Shown here piece after piece: positions 1 through 5,323 of a stretch of DNA of 5,673 nucleotides (positions are counted from its first letter, which is position 1; each line of letters begins with the position of its first letter). Source of the stretch: Persephonella sp. (GTDB lineage Bacteria; Aquificota; Aquificia; Aquificales; Hydrogenothermaceae); contig JALTAS010000023.1 in NCBI GenBank assembly GCA_027058925.1, forward strand, positions 1 to 5,673, given 5' to 3'. The notes below the pieces were generated by a model. It did not search any database, was not told where the DNA came from, and worked only from the letters and a program-made list of their open reading frames with translations. The position numbers and the translations under genes were made by a program.

Positions 1-55
1 ATATATTTCCTGAAATGTAGCTACTCAAAAATTGTTTTATTTTGCATTATGCCCT

Positions 56-64
56 TGATATAAT
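56..64 (+). promoter_or_regulatory. Extended -10 promoter for the SPOA-like/folD unit
   Basis: A perfect TATAAT lies at 59-64. It is preceded by TG at 56-57 with one base between, which is the extended -10 arrangement of sigma-70-type promoters. No good -35 box sits at 16-18 bp: the AT-rich stretch at 36-41 (TTTATT) is the only candidate. Extended -10 promoters often tolerate a weak -35. Transcription would start near 70-72, leaving a leader of about 20 nt before the first gene. This is the only promoter seen ahead of the + strand genes, so it probably serves both. The start site is inferred. Confidence 0.55.
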
Positions 65-89
65 AATCTGAGATAAACGCTGGAGAGAT

Positions 90-332
90 GTGTTGAGCAA
101 AAATATTAAGGTTGATCTTGAGGTGGCAATTACTTCAGATTCTTTATACACAACAGACCTATCTTTGAATAAAGAGTTTAGTCTGGACGGTTATAATACT
201 TTTGTCATTGTTAACAGGATTCCATTTTATAAAGCTAAAATAAAAAAAGAAAACAATCTTATCCTTTGCAAAATCACCTCAATTCTTGAACCTGAAGAAT
301 CACTAAAAATTAAAGAAAAATACTTGATATAG
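90..332 (+). CDS. Small SPOA-domain (FliN/FliM C-terminal-like) protein, tentative
   Basis: This encodes a protein of about 80 residues with no signal peptide or membrane segment. Its pattern resembles the SPOA domain of FliN, FliM and type III secretion C-ring proteins. A hydrophobic strand VDLEVAI lies at residues 8-14, a segment FSLDGYN with following VIVN at 30-42, then VNRIPFYKAKI at 41-51 and NLILCKITSIL at 56-66. The last two echo the family's 'VNG-x-P...G-x-V...N...V-x-I-x-EI' ending, but the usual glycines after VN are missing, so the match is weak. It consists of little but the domain, whereas FliN proteins usually carry an N-terminal extension. The start is GTG at 90 or TTG at 93. 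GGAGAG at 82-87 sits better for TTG, and ATG at 88 hits a stop after two codons. It lies 8 nt upstream of folD in the same unit. By family it would be a flagellar switch component, but it could also be an unrelated beta-rich protein. Confidence 0.6.
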   Translation: MLSKNIKVDLEVAITSDSLYTTDLSLNKEFSLDGYNTFVIVNRIPFYKAKIKKENNLILCKITSILEPEESLKIKEKYLI

Positions 333-336
333 GAGA
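330..336 (+). promoter_or_regulatory. Stop codon overlapping the folD Shine-Dalgarno
   Basis: The TAG stop of the upstream small gene (330-332) shares its last two bases with the Shine-Dalgarno AGGAG (331-335) of folD, whose ATG is at 341. Ribosomes terminating on the first gene would therefore sit on the folD initiation signal. This supports co-transcription and probable translational coupling, and it fixes the folD start. Confidence 0.65.
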
Positions 337-340
337 AAAA

Positions 341-1225
341 ATGGCTTTAATACTTGATGGGAAAGCTTTAGCAAAAAAAATAAGAGAAGATCTAAAAAAA
401 GAGATAGATGAATACCTGAGCAGGGGAATGAGAAACCCAAATCTTGTTGTTATCCTTGTGGGAGAAGATCCTGCAAGTCAGGTTTATGTGGAAAACAAAA
501 GAAAAGCATGTAAAGAGGTTGGGATAAACTCAATGGTCTTTAAACTACCTGAAAATACAACTCAGGTTGAACTCCTTGAGCTTATAGGAAAGTTTAACGG
601 TGATGATGATATAGATGGTATCCTTGTTCAGCTTCCACTTCCATCACATATAAACACACAGGAGATCATTGAGGCAATAAACCCACACAAAGATGTTGAT
701 GGTTTTCATCCTGTAAATATAGGAAAATTGGCAACAGGGAAAAGTGATGGCATTATTCCGTGTACACCTCTTGGTATCTGGATAATGCTGAAACATTACA
801 AAATCCCAACATTTAAGAAAGATGTTGTTATTGTCGGTGCGAGCAACATAGTGGGAAAACCGATGGGTCTGTTATTTTTAAAAAATGAGGAAGCTCCTGT
901 TTCAATATGTCATATCAATACAAAGGATCTTTCTTCATACACAAAAAGGGCTGAAATTCTTATAGTTGCTGTAGGTAAACCAGATCTGATAACGGCAGAC
1001 ATGGTGAAAGAAGGAGCAGTGGTTGTTGATGTTGGTATAAACAGGCTTGAAAATGGAAAGCTTGTAGGGGATACAGATTTTGAAGGATTAAAGGATAAAG
1101 TATATGCGATCACACCTGTTCCTGGTGGGGTAGGTCCTATGACAGTTGCCTCTTTGCTTTTAAACACCATAAGTATATACAGAAAAAAACATGGTTTTGC
1201 TCCCCATCCACTTACAGAGGTTTGA
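341..1225 (+). CDS. folD: Bifunctional methylenetetrahydrofolate dehydrogenase/methenyltetrahydrofolate cyclohydrolase FolD
   Basis: FolD is a cytoplasmic homodimer that oxidises 5,10-methylene-THF to methenyl-THF with NADP+ and hydrolyses this to 10-formyl-THF, supplying one-carbon units for purines and formyl-Met-tRNA. At 294 residues it is full length for the family. The substrate-binding motif Y49-x-x-x-K53 contains the catalytic lysine. QLPLP follows at 97-101 with Q97, and DVDGFHP at 118-124. The Rossmann-fold signature VGASNIVGKP is at 165-174, in the GAS form that I recall from E. coli FolD rather than GRS. The closing family signature PVPGGVGPMT is at 259-268. No key residue is missing. 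ATG at 341 has AGGAG at 331-335. The gene follows the small SPOA-like gene by 8 nt, and its last 14 bases overlap the convergent DUF502 gene with no visible terminator between them. Confidence 0.97.
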   Translation: MALILDGKALAKKIREDLKKEIDEYLSRGMRNPNLVVILVGEDPASQVYVENKRKACKEVGINSMVFKLPENTTQVELLELIGKFNGDDDIDGILVQLPLPSHINTQEIIEAINPHKDVDGFHPVNIGKLATGKSDGIIPCTPLGIWIMLKHYKIPTFKKDVVIVGASNIVGKPMGLLFLKNEEAPVSICHINTKDLSSYTKRAEILIVAVGKPDLITADMVKEGAVVVDVGINRLENGKLVGDTDFEGLKDKVYAITPVPGGVGPMTVASLLLNTISIYRKKHGFAPHPLTEV

Positions 1226-1826
1226 TCTTTTCTTTTGAGACGAGTCCTCCTGAAAGGATTATCTTTGTGGCCTCTTCAACTGTAAGGTCTGTATGTCTAA
1301 CCTCACTTTCCTCAACAAATATTGTGTAACCTGAAGTTGGATTTGGAGCTGTGGGTATATAAACGAGATAATAAGTTTTTCCATCAAGCTGAATTTTGTT
1401 TGCAACGAACCCGATTGATAACATTCCTTTTCTGGGAAACTCCACAAGAACCGTTTCTTTAAACTTTCCCTTACCTTTAGAGTTAAAAAGATTTTCCATA
1501 AGCTGTTTTGTGGCAATGTAGATTGATCTAACAAGGGGAATTCTGTTTATCAAGCTATCCCACAGGGAGATTAGCTTTTTACCAAAGTAGTTCTGTGCAA
1601 TTAATCCTGTAATAAAAACAAGAAGAACCGTAATGAGTATTCCCACTCCAGGAATATCCGGAATAGGAAGCAGATATCTCAGGTATGGAAGAACAAGGTT
1701 GTTTACGAAAGATAAAAGCCAGACAACAATCCATATTGTTATGGCTATAGGTATAAAAACAAACAAACCTGTTAGAAAGGTATCTCGGACCTTTATAAGT
1801 AAGACTTTTTTTCTGTAGTCATTCAA
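1212..1826 (-). CDS. DUF502 family membrane protein
   Basis: This is a 204-residue integral membrane protein of the DUF502 family, for which I know no established biochemical function. There are two hydrophobic segments, about 17-40 (with the in-membrane proline P26 of FIPIAIT) and 60-79, separated by a short loop ending IPGVG at 58-62. The basic N-terminus and GKK after the second segment put both ends in the cytoplasm. The soluble C-terminal half carries the family motifs RIPLVRSIY at 95-103 and PTAPNPTSGY at 158-167, plus the terminal EEATKIILSGG at 184-194. The start is TTG at 1826: no in-frame ATG or GTG lies nearby, and the ATG at 1822-1820 is out of frame. The start overlaps the stop of the upstream SDH protease gene in a TTGA, so translation is probably coupled. 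Its 3' end overlaps folD by 14 bp. The family call is firm; a shared role with the protease is inference. Confidence 0.9.
   Translation of the reverse strand: MNDYRKKVLLIKVRDTFLTGLFVFIPIAITIWIVVWLLSFVNNLVLPYLRYLLPIPDIPGVGILITVLLVFITGLIAQNYFGKKLISLWDSLINRIPLVRSIYIATKQLMENLFNSKGKGKFKETVLVEFPRKGMLSIGFVANKIQLDGKTYYLVYIPTAPNPTSGYTIFVEESEVRHTDLTVEEATKIILSGGLVSKEKIKPL
1823..1826 (-). promoter_or_regulatory. TTGA stop/start overlap coupling SDH protease to DUF502
   Basis: On the - strand the TTG start of the DUF502 gene (1826-1824) and the TGA stop of the protease gene (1825-1823) share a TTGA tetranucleotide, a rare-start version of the common ATGA overlap. Only a weak AGGT-like Shine-Dalgarno precedes it. 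Initiation therefore probably depends on ribosomes finishing the upstream gene. Confidence 0.7.
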
Positions 1827-2686
1827 TGTCTGCTACCTGTTGGTTGACTGTTTCCAGGTCTCTGGTAAGGAACAGGTATGTACTGGACTGCCGGTGTTCC
1901 TGCAGGCTGTGGATAAAGATCCATCAATGCATAAACCTCCTCAGGAACATCTGTTGAGATTTTTAAGCCGAGAGACTTTACATGATCCACGGTAATGGGA
2001 AAATCATGTGTGTATTTTCCAAGAGCAAGCTCTTCAGCCACTTTTTCTGCAGTTTTTTCATCATAACCTTTTTTCAACAGTAAAGATTTTATGTTATTAG
2101 ACATCTGGTTAAGGGCTTTTTCGCTAATATCAATCTTTACCCATGTTGAGTCATCTATTTCGTTAGGATCTTTTAGTTCTTTTATTTTTACCAGAGATGC
2201 TGCCGGTTCCTGTCCAAGCTGTGGATCTACAGGACCAAGAACAGCATGCTCGTCCATTATTATCTCATCAGCAGCAAGTGCTATCAGAGTCCCACCTGAC
2301 ATTGCATAATGGGGTATGATTACTCTTACTGGAGCTTTGTGGTCAGCAAGAGCCTGAGCAATCTGGGTAGCGGCCAAAGCAAGACCACCGGGAGTATGAA
2401 CGATAAAATCTATTGGAAGATCCTTCGGTGTCATTCTGATAGCTCTCAAAACCTGTTCAGAATCTTCAATCGTTATAAACCTCATCATAAAAAATCCCAA
2501 AAGTGATCTTGTTTCCTGCCTGTGTATCATTGTTATCACACGGGATTTTCTTTTTTCTTCTATGGCTCTGATAAGCCTTTCCCTGCTCCACTCAAGTGTC
2601 TGTGTCTTTATCATTGGGAGTATTAAAAGAAGCAGAAATATAAGCCAGAACAGCTGATTTATCCATATTGCTCCTGTGGAATCCAT
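1823..2686 (-). CDS. Membrane-anchored SDH family (ClpP-class) serine protease
   Basis: This 287-residue protein matches the SDH_sah/serine dehydrogenase proteinase family (ClpP/crotonase fold, related to SppA-type proteases). A single membrane segment spans about 10-26. The chain after it is strongly basic (K27, R35, R37, R40), so by the positive-inside rule the protease domain is cytoplasmic. The oxyanion-hole motif HTPGG lies at 97-101. The nucleophile is probably S130 in AMSGGT, followed by GPVDPQLG at 151-158 and a conserved-looking THDFPIT at 226-232 with H235 close by. Which His, Asp or Lys completes the active site cannot be settled here. The C-terminus (about 259-287) is a Pro/Gln-rich, probably disordered tail. 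ATG at 2686 has a perfect GGAGGA that contains part of the upstream dUTPase stop. The gene overlaps DUF502 downstream. Members are often called ClpP-class or periplasmic serine protease; substrates are unknown to me, and the 'dehydrogenase' name is historical. Confidence 0.88.
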   Translation of the reverse strand: MDSTGAIWINQLFWLIFLLLLILPMIKTQTLEWSRERLIRAIEEKRKSRVITMIHRQETRSLLGFFMMRFITIEDSEQVLRAIRMTPKDLPIDFIVHTPGGLALAATQIAQALADHKAPVRVIIPHYAMSGGTLIALAADEIIMDEHAVLGPVDPQLGQEPAASLVKIKELKDPNEIDDSTWVKIDISEKALNQMSNNIKSLLLKKGYDEKTAEKVAEELALGKYTHDFPITVDHVKSLGLKISTDVPEEVYALMDLYPQPAGTPAVQYIPVPYQRPGNSQPTGSRH

Positions 2687-2690
2687 TTTT

Positions 2691-2698
2691 TCCTCCTA
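2691..2698 (-). promoter_or_regulatory. Stop codon overlapping the SDH protease Shine-Dalgarno
   Basis: On the - strand the TAG stop of the dUTPase gene (2698-2696) runs into the Shine-Dalgarno, giving TAGGAGGA, a near-perfect anti-16S match. The protease ATG follows at 2686. This fixes the protease start and suggests reinitiation by terminating ribosomes. Confidence 0.75.
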
Positions 2699-3376
2699 AC
2701 TATGAATGGTTTCAAAAGCCTGTCTTATTTTTTCCTCAAGATCTTTCCTGTCTTTAACATTTTTAATAAGTTCAAAAAGATACTGGTTGTCTTCCATACC
2801 GTTTATAACTTTTTTGTAATCCCCGGAGTTGTAACCTTTTTCCTGTCTGATATGATTAAGTACATTTTTTCCGATATAAAGCAGATAAAGTTGATTAAAG
2901 GATATTGTGTTTTTTACAAGAAGTCCGAAAAAAAACACCCCTTCATTCAAACTTTGTTTTAAAAATCCTTCAGCAACCCTTTCTGCAAGGAATATTATTC
3001 TTTTGTAACTGTCTGTTTCCCCAAGATAATGGTTTATATACTCACCTTTGATGTTTAATTCCCTAAAGTCCTCATTTAAACCCTTTATAAAAAGGCTAAC
3101 AGGCTCGCTTCCAACAGCTTCAACAGGATTTTCATAATCAAGAAGTATGTAAGACATAACAAAGTGCCAGATATCAACTACCTCGATCTGAACATTTTCC
3201 ATATCAGGCTTTTGTTTTTTCCACCACTTCCATGGGAGACTGTCAACAAGTTCAGCACACTCTATCCATGTAGCCCTTGCAAAGTCTTCCTTGGATCTTA
3301 TCTGTCTCCAGTTATCGTTAATTTTTTTGTTCAGATCTTCCTGAAGCTGAAACATATCTATCAGTTTTTCTTTCAT
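2696..3376 (-). CDS. Dimeric (all-alpha, MazG-like) dUTP diphosphatase
   Basis: The predicted reaction is dUTP to dUMP plus pyrophosphate, which keeps uracil out of DNA and supplies dUMP for thymidylate synthesis, in the cytoplasm. The 226-residue helical protein has the motifs of the dUTPase_2 family (Campylobacter and trypanosomatid type), which is unrelated to trimeric Dut. A glutamine/asparagine-bearing first helix FQLQEDLN lies at 9-16. The two Mg-binding motifs are E39-x-x-E42 in WIECAELVDS and E65-x-x-D68 in IEVVDIW. The phosphate- and base-contacting motif at 170-182 includes K170, N171, R177, K180 and Y182 (GYNSGDY region). The aromatic WKWWK at 49-53 after the first metal motif is also typical. 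ATG at 3376 has AAGGTGG at 3387-3381. It is first in a unit with the SDH protease and DUF502 and has its own TATAAT upstream. A dCTP or broader dNTP substrate cannot be excluded. Confidence 0.88.
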   Translation of the reverse strand: MKEKLIDMFQLQEDLNKKINDNWRQIRSKEDFARATWIECAELVDSLPWKWWKKQKPDMENVQIEVVDIWHFVMSYILLDYENPVEAVGSEPVSLFIKGLNEDFRELNIKGEYINHYLGETDSYKRIIFLAERVAEGFLKQSLNEGVFFFGLLVKNTISFNQLYLLYIGKNVLNHIRQEKGYNSGDYKKVINGMEDNQYLFELIKNVKDRKDLEEKIRQAFETIHS

Positions 3377-3406
3377 ACAACCACCTTAATATTTTTTGTT
3401 AAATAG

Positions 3407-3412
3407 ATTATA
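3407..3412 (-). promoter_or_regulatory. -10 element for the dUTPase-protease-DUF502 unit
   Basis: On the - strand a perfect TATAAT lies at 3412-3407, about 30 nt upstream of the dUTPase ATG. The -35 region at 17 bp spacing (3435-3430, TCTCCA) is poor, with three of six consensus matches, and touches the foot of the preceding terminator hairpin. The element is placed as expected for a new transcription unit after the terminator, but the weak -35 makes promoter strength uncertain. Confidence 0.45.
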
Positions 3413-3434
3413 ACTGATTTTTAGATATGTGGAG

Positions 3435-3455
3435 AAAGCCCCGAAAAGGGGCTTT
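3435..3455 (-). terminator. Hairpin terminator after the carbonic anhydrase gene
   Basis: A perfect 8-bp inverted repeat, AAAGCCCC paired with GGGGCTTT, encloses a 5-nt loop. It begins 7 nt beyond the carbonic anhydrase stop codon. In the - strand RNA the stem ends in UUU and then continues CUCC, so the U-tract is short and broken. In the + direction there is no U-run and no gene to terminate. It is best read as an intrinsic terminator of the galT-like/carbonic anhydrase unit that may be leaky. Confidence 0.7.
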
Positions 3456-3462
3456 ATGATAA

Positions 3463-4206
3463 TTAGTCTTGAATCATTATCATTCTTGCATTGAGAGGTT
3501 GAACAGGTCTGTTTGTATCCCCGCCCATAAGTTCTCTGAACTTTTGTATCTGCTCTTTTGACATTTCCATCTCTCTGATCATAACTAACCATCTAACACC
3601 TTCAGAACATGGTGGGGTTGTAAGTGATCCAGAATATCTGAAATACTTCTTCCTATCTGGAAGAAGATCATAGGCGTTTATCTTGTGGGCAAGCTTTACT
3701 TTCTCTCCAACTTTTGAAGGAAGATTCTCCCACAGCTTTTCAATAACAGGGTTTTTCTTTCCTTCTTTGAAAACAACACCTATTACCGCAAGATTTCCAT
3801 CTTTATCAGCATGGACGAAATGGGCTTCAAACGGGTAATGTTTTCCTTTTATTTTATGCTCACTTGGAGCATGGAAGTGAAACTGTTTAAGCTCAAATTT
3901 TATCCCGTCAACTACAATGTAACTTCCGCTTTCATAAGATACCTTGATTGTGTGTCCGTTGTTAATAAGGGAGTGAGCACCTGGTTTGTACTTAATCTTT
4001 AGATCTTGAAGATCTGCCTCAACGATACGGTTAATATCAACGGGGGACTGGTTTTTACCGATCTTACACATGATGTACTCATCTTTCAGGTCTCCCCAGT
4101 GTTCTGGGCCTGTGTGTCCATGATAACTCCAGCTACCGGCTCCCCCCGCAAAGGCAAAGCCAAAAACTGCTGAAGCAACAGAAAGTGAAACGAATGCTTT
4201 CTTCAT
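3463..4206 (-). CDS. Secreted alpha-class carbonic anhydrase
   Basis: The enzyme interconverts CO2 and bicarbonate with a catalytic zinc, outside the cytoplasmic membrane. The 247-residue precursor begins with a classic signal peptide: basic MKK, a hydrophobic core, and probable cleavage after AFA at residue 20. The zinc ligands are H110 and H112 in QFHFH and H129 in EAHFVH. The gatekeeper pair is E116 (SEH) and T196 (SLTTPPC). H85 in NNGHTIKV matches the proton-shuttle His64 of human CA II. C47 and C200 are placed to form the disulfide usual in bacterial alpha enzymes. NRPVQPLNAR at 232-241 is the usual family C-terminal motif. All catalytic residues are present. ATG at 4206 follows AGGAGG at 4218-4213. 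It lies 12 nt after the galT-like gene and is closed by a hairpin. It strongly resembles, from memory, the heat-stable Persephonella marina enzyme. A role in CO2 supply for autotrophy is inferred. Confidence 0.96.
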   Translation of the reverse strand: MKKAFVSLSVASAVFGFAFAGGAGSWSYHGHTGPEHWGDLKDEYIMCKIGKNQSPVDINRIVEADLQDLKIKYKPGAHSLINNGHTIKVSYESGSYIVVDGIKFELKQFHFHAPSEHKIKGKHYPFEAHFVHADKDGNLAVIGVVFKEGKKNPVIEKLWENLPSKVGEKVKLAHKINAYDLLPDRKKYFRYSGSLTTPPCSEGVRWLVMIREMEMSKEQIQKFRELMGGDTNRPVQPLNARMIMIQD

Positions 4207-4212
4207 ACTATC

Positions 4213-4221
4213 CCTCCTCTA
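4213..4221 (-). promoter_or_regulatory. Stop codon abutting the carbonic anhydrase Shine-Dalgarno
   Basis: On the - strand the TAG stop of the GalT-like gene (4221-4219) is followed immediately by AGGAGG (4218-4213), and the carbonic anhydrase ATG follows at 4206. With the 12-nt gap this supports one mRNA for both genes, and it fixes the start that yields a complete signal peptide. Confidence 0.65.
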
Positions 4222-5250
4222 TCTTTTTTCCCTGAGGTACCTTGCGGCCTCCTCAGGTGGTGTTGGATTTATAAAAAATTCTGTCCCAAGTTCAAATCCA
4301 GCATGGATTGCCATCCTTGGAAGTATCTCAATATGCCAGTGAAAGAATTTTTTTATATTATAAAAATAGTTTGGATCCCAAGGAATTTCCCTCATCGGCG
4401 GTGATGTATGAAGTATCATATTAAACGGAGGATCCTCAAAAAGTTTCGAAAGCTTTCTAATAGCAACAAATAAAGCTTCTGCAAGCTCTGTTAAATCTTC
4501 ATCTGTTATTTTTGTAAAATCATCAGAATGAAATTTGGGAATTACTTTCATTTCAAAAGGAAAGGCAGAAGCAAAAGGTGTATATACAGTAAACCTGTTG
4601 TTGTCATGAACAATTCTTACCTGCTGTTTCAGTTCGTATCTTATCTCATCACACAGAAGGCATCTCTCTTTTTCTTTGTAGTAGCTTCTACACTGAGCAA
4701 TCTGTGTGTCTATTCTTCTGGGAATTCTTGGGAGGGCAACAAGCTGTGAATGTGAATGGTAAAGGCTTTTTCCTGCTTCCTTTCCGTGATTTTTGAAAAT
4801 CTGAATGTAATATATATGTTTGTTCTGGTAAAGCTGTCTCATCCTTTCCCTGTAGGTGTGAAACATTATCTGTATTTCAGAAACAGTAAAGTTATGAATA
4901 TGTCTAAAATGATCAGGAGTATCTATTATCACCTCATGGTATCCAAAACCACCCATTCTGTCGTGTATATCTTCAGACTCTCTAAAAAAAGGTTCATCAG
5001 GTTTCAAAGCTGGAAATTTATTTGGTATTACTCTAATCTTCCATCCTGGAGTATCTGGCTTTGTTCCAGGTTCCCTGATAGCATATACCTCTGGTGGGGT
5101 AAGGTTTTCCTTGCCCGGCTCAAAGGGACATTTTGAAGGATCTCCAACCTCTTTTCTCCATTCAATCGGATAATCATGAGGTCTTTTTGCCCTTTCTTTT
5201 GATATTATTACCCAGGTATTGCTCAGTCTGTTGTATCTAAGCTCGGGCAT
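4219..5250 (-). CDS. galT: GalT-like hexose-1-phosphate uridylyl/adenylyltransferase
   Basis: This 343-residue protein is a GalT (HIT superfamily) nucleotidylyltransferase. GalT moves UMP between UDP-glucose and galactose-1-phosphate; close relatives act as ADP-glucose phosphorylases, so the exact substrate is open. The N-terminus has ELRYNRLSNTWVIIS at 3-17 and RAKRPHD at 20-26. The catalytic H165-S-H167-S-Q169 corresponds to the HPHGQ of E. coli GalT, with H167 the expected nucleophile. A CxxC knuckle is at C197/C200, and the C-terminal HIT-like half ends in HWHIEILPR at 304-312. The structural zinc site is unusual: the first CxxC is CPFEPG, C41 and E44, with H114 and H165 as the other likely ligands. 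ATG at 5250 has AGGAGG at 5261-5256. It is followed by the carbonic anhydrase gene. The 73 nt before it are AT-rich with no convincing promoter, so it may be transcribed with DUF507. Confidence 0.88.
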   Translation of the reverse strand: MPELRYNRLSNTWVIISKERAKRPHDYPIEWRKEVGDPSKCPFEPGKENLTPPEVYAIREPGTKPDTPGWKIRVIPNKFPALKPDEPFFRESEDIHDRMGGFGYHEVIIDTPDHFRHIHNFTVSEIQIMFHTYRERMRQLYQNKHIYYIQIFKNHGKEAGKSLYHSHSQLVALPRIPRRIDTQIAQCRSYYKEKERCLLCDEIRYELKQQVRIVHDNNRFTVYTPFASAFPFEMKVIPKFHSDDFTKITDEDLTELAEALFVAIRKLSKLFEDPPFNMILHTSPPMREIPWDPNYFYNIKKFFHWHIEILPRMAIHAGFELGTEFFINPTPPEEAARYLREKR

Positions 5251-5323
5251 AGACCCCTCCTAACAGTAATAGTCAATAATTTAAATATTCAGAATGTTTA
5301 TTTTATGAACCCAGTCACAAAAA

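Noticed and set aside
17..24. Palindrome GTAGCTAC upstream of the promoter
   Set aside because: Only 8 bp with no extension or second copy nearby, so it is expected by chance; no operator claim can be supported.
1..63. Tail of an upstream + strand gene (open frame ending TAA at 61-63, or a frame ending TAG at 18-20)
   Set aside because: Too short to judge; the composition is that of AT-rich promoter DNA and neither fragment is recognisable.
910..1170. 86-residue open frame antisense to folD
   Set aside because: It lies wholly within folD, has Ser/Thr/Pro-rich composition typical of a shadow frame, and lacks a Shine-Dalgarno.
3386..3592. 68-residue - strand frame overlapping the end of the carbonic anhydrase gene and the terminator
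   Set aside because: It crosses the terminator hairpin and is mostly the out-of-frame end of a well-supported gene.
4756..5136. 126-residue + strand frame opposite the GalT-like gene
   Set aside because: Rich in Phe, Tyr, Cys and Trp with no family resemblance, and fully inside a clear gene; it is a shadow.
5262..5323. Promoter for the GalT-like gene in the AT-rich gap (TTCATA with TATTTA at 16 bp, - strand; also palindrome ATTTAAAT)
   Set aside because: Matches are weak in both boxes and several alternatives are equally good, so no specific promoter can be defended.
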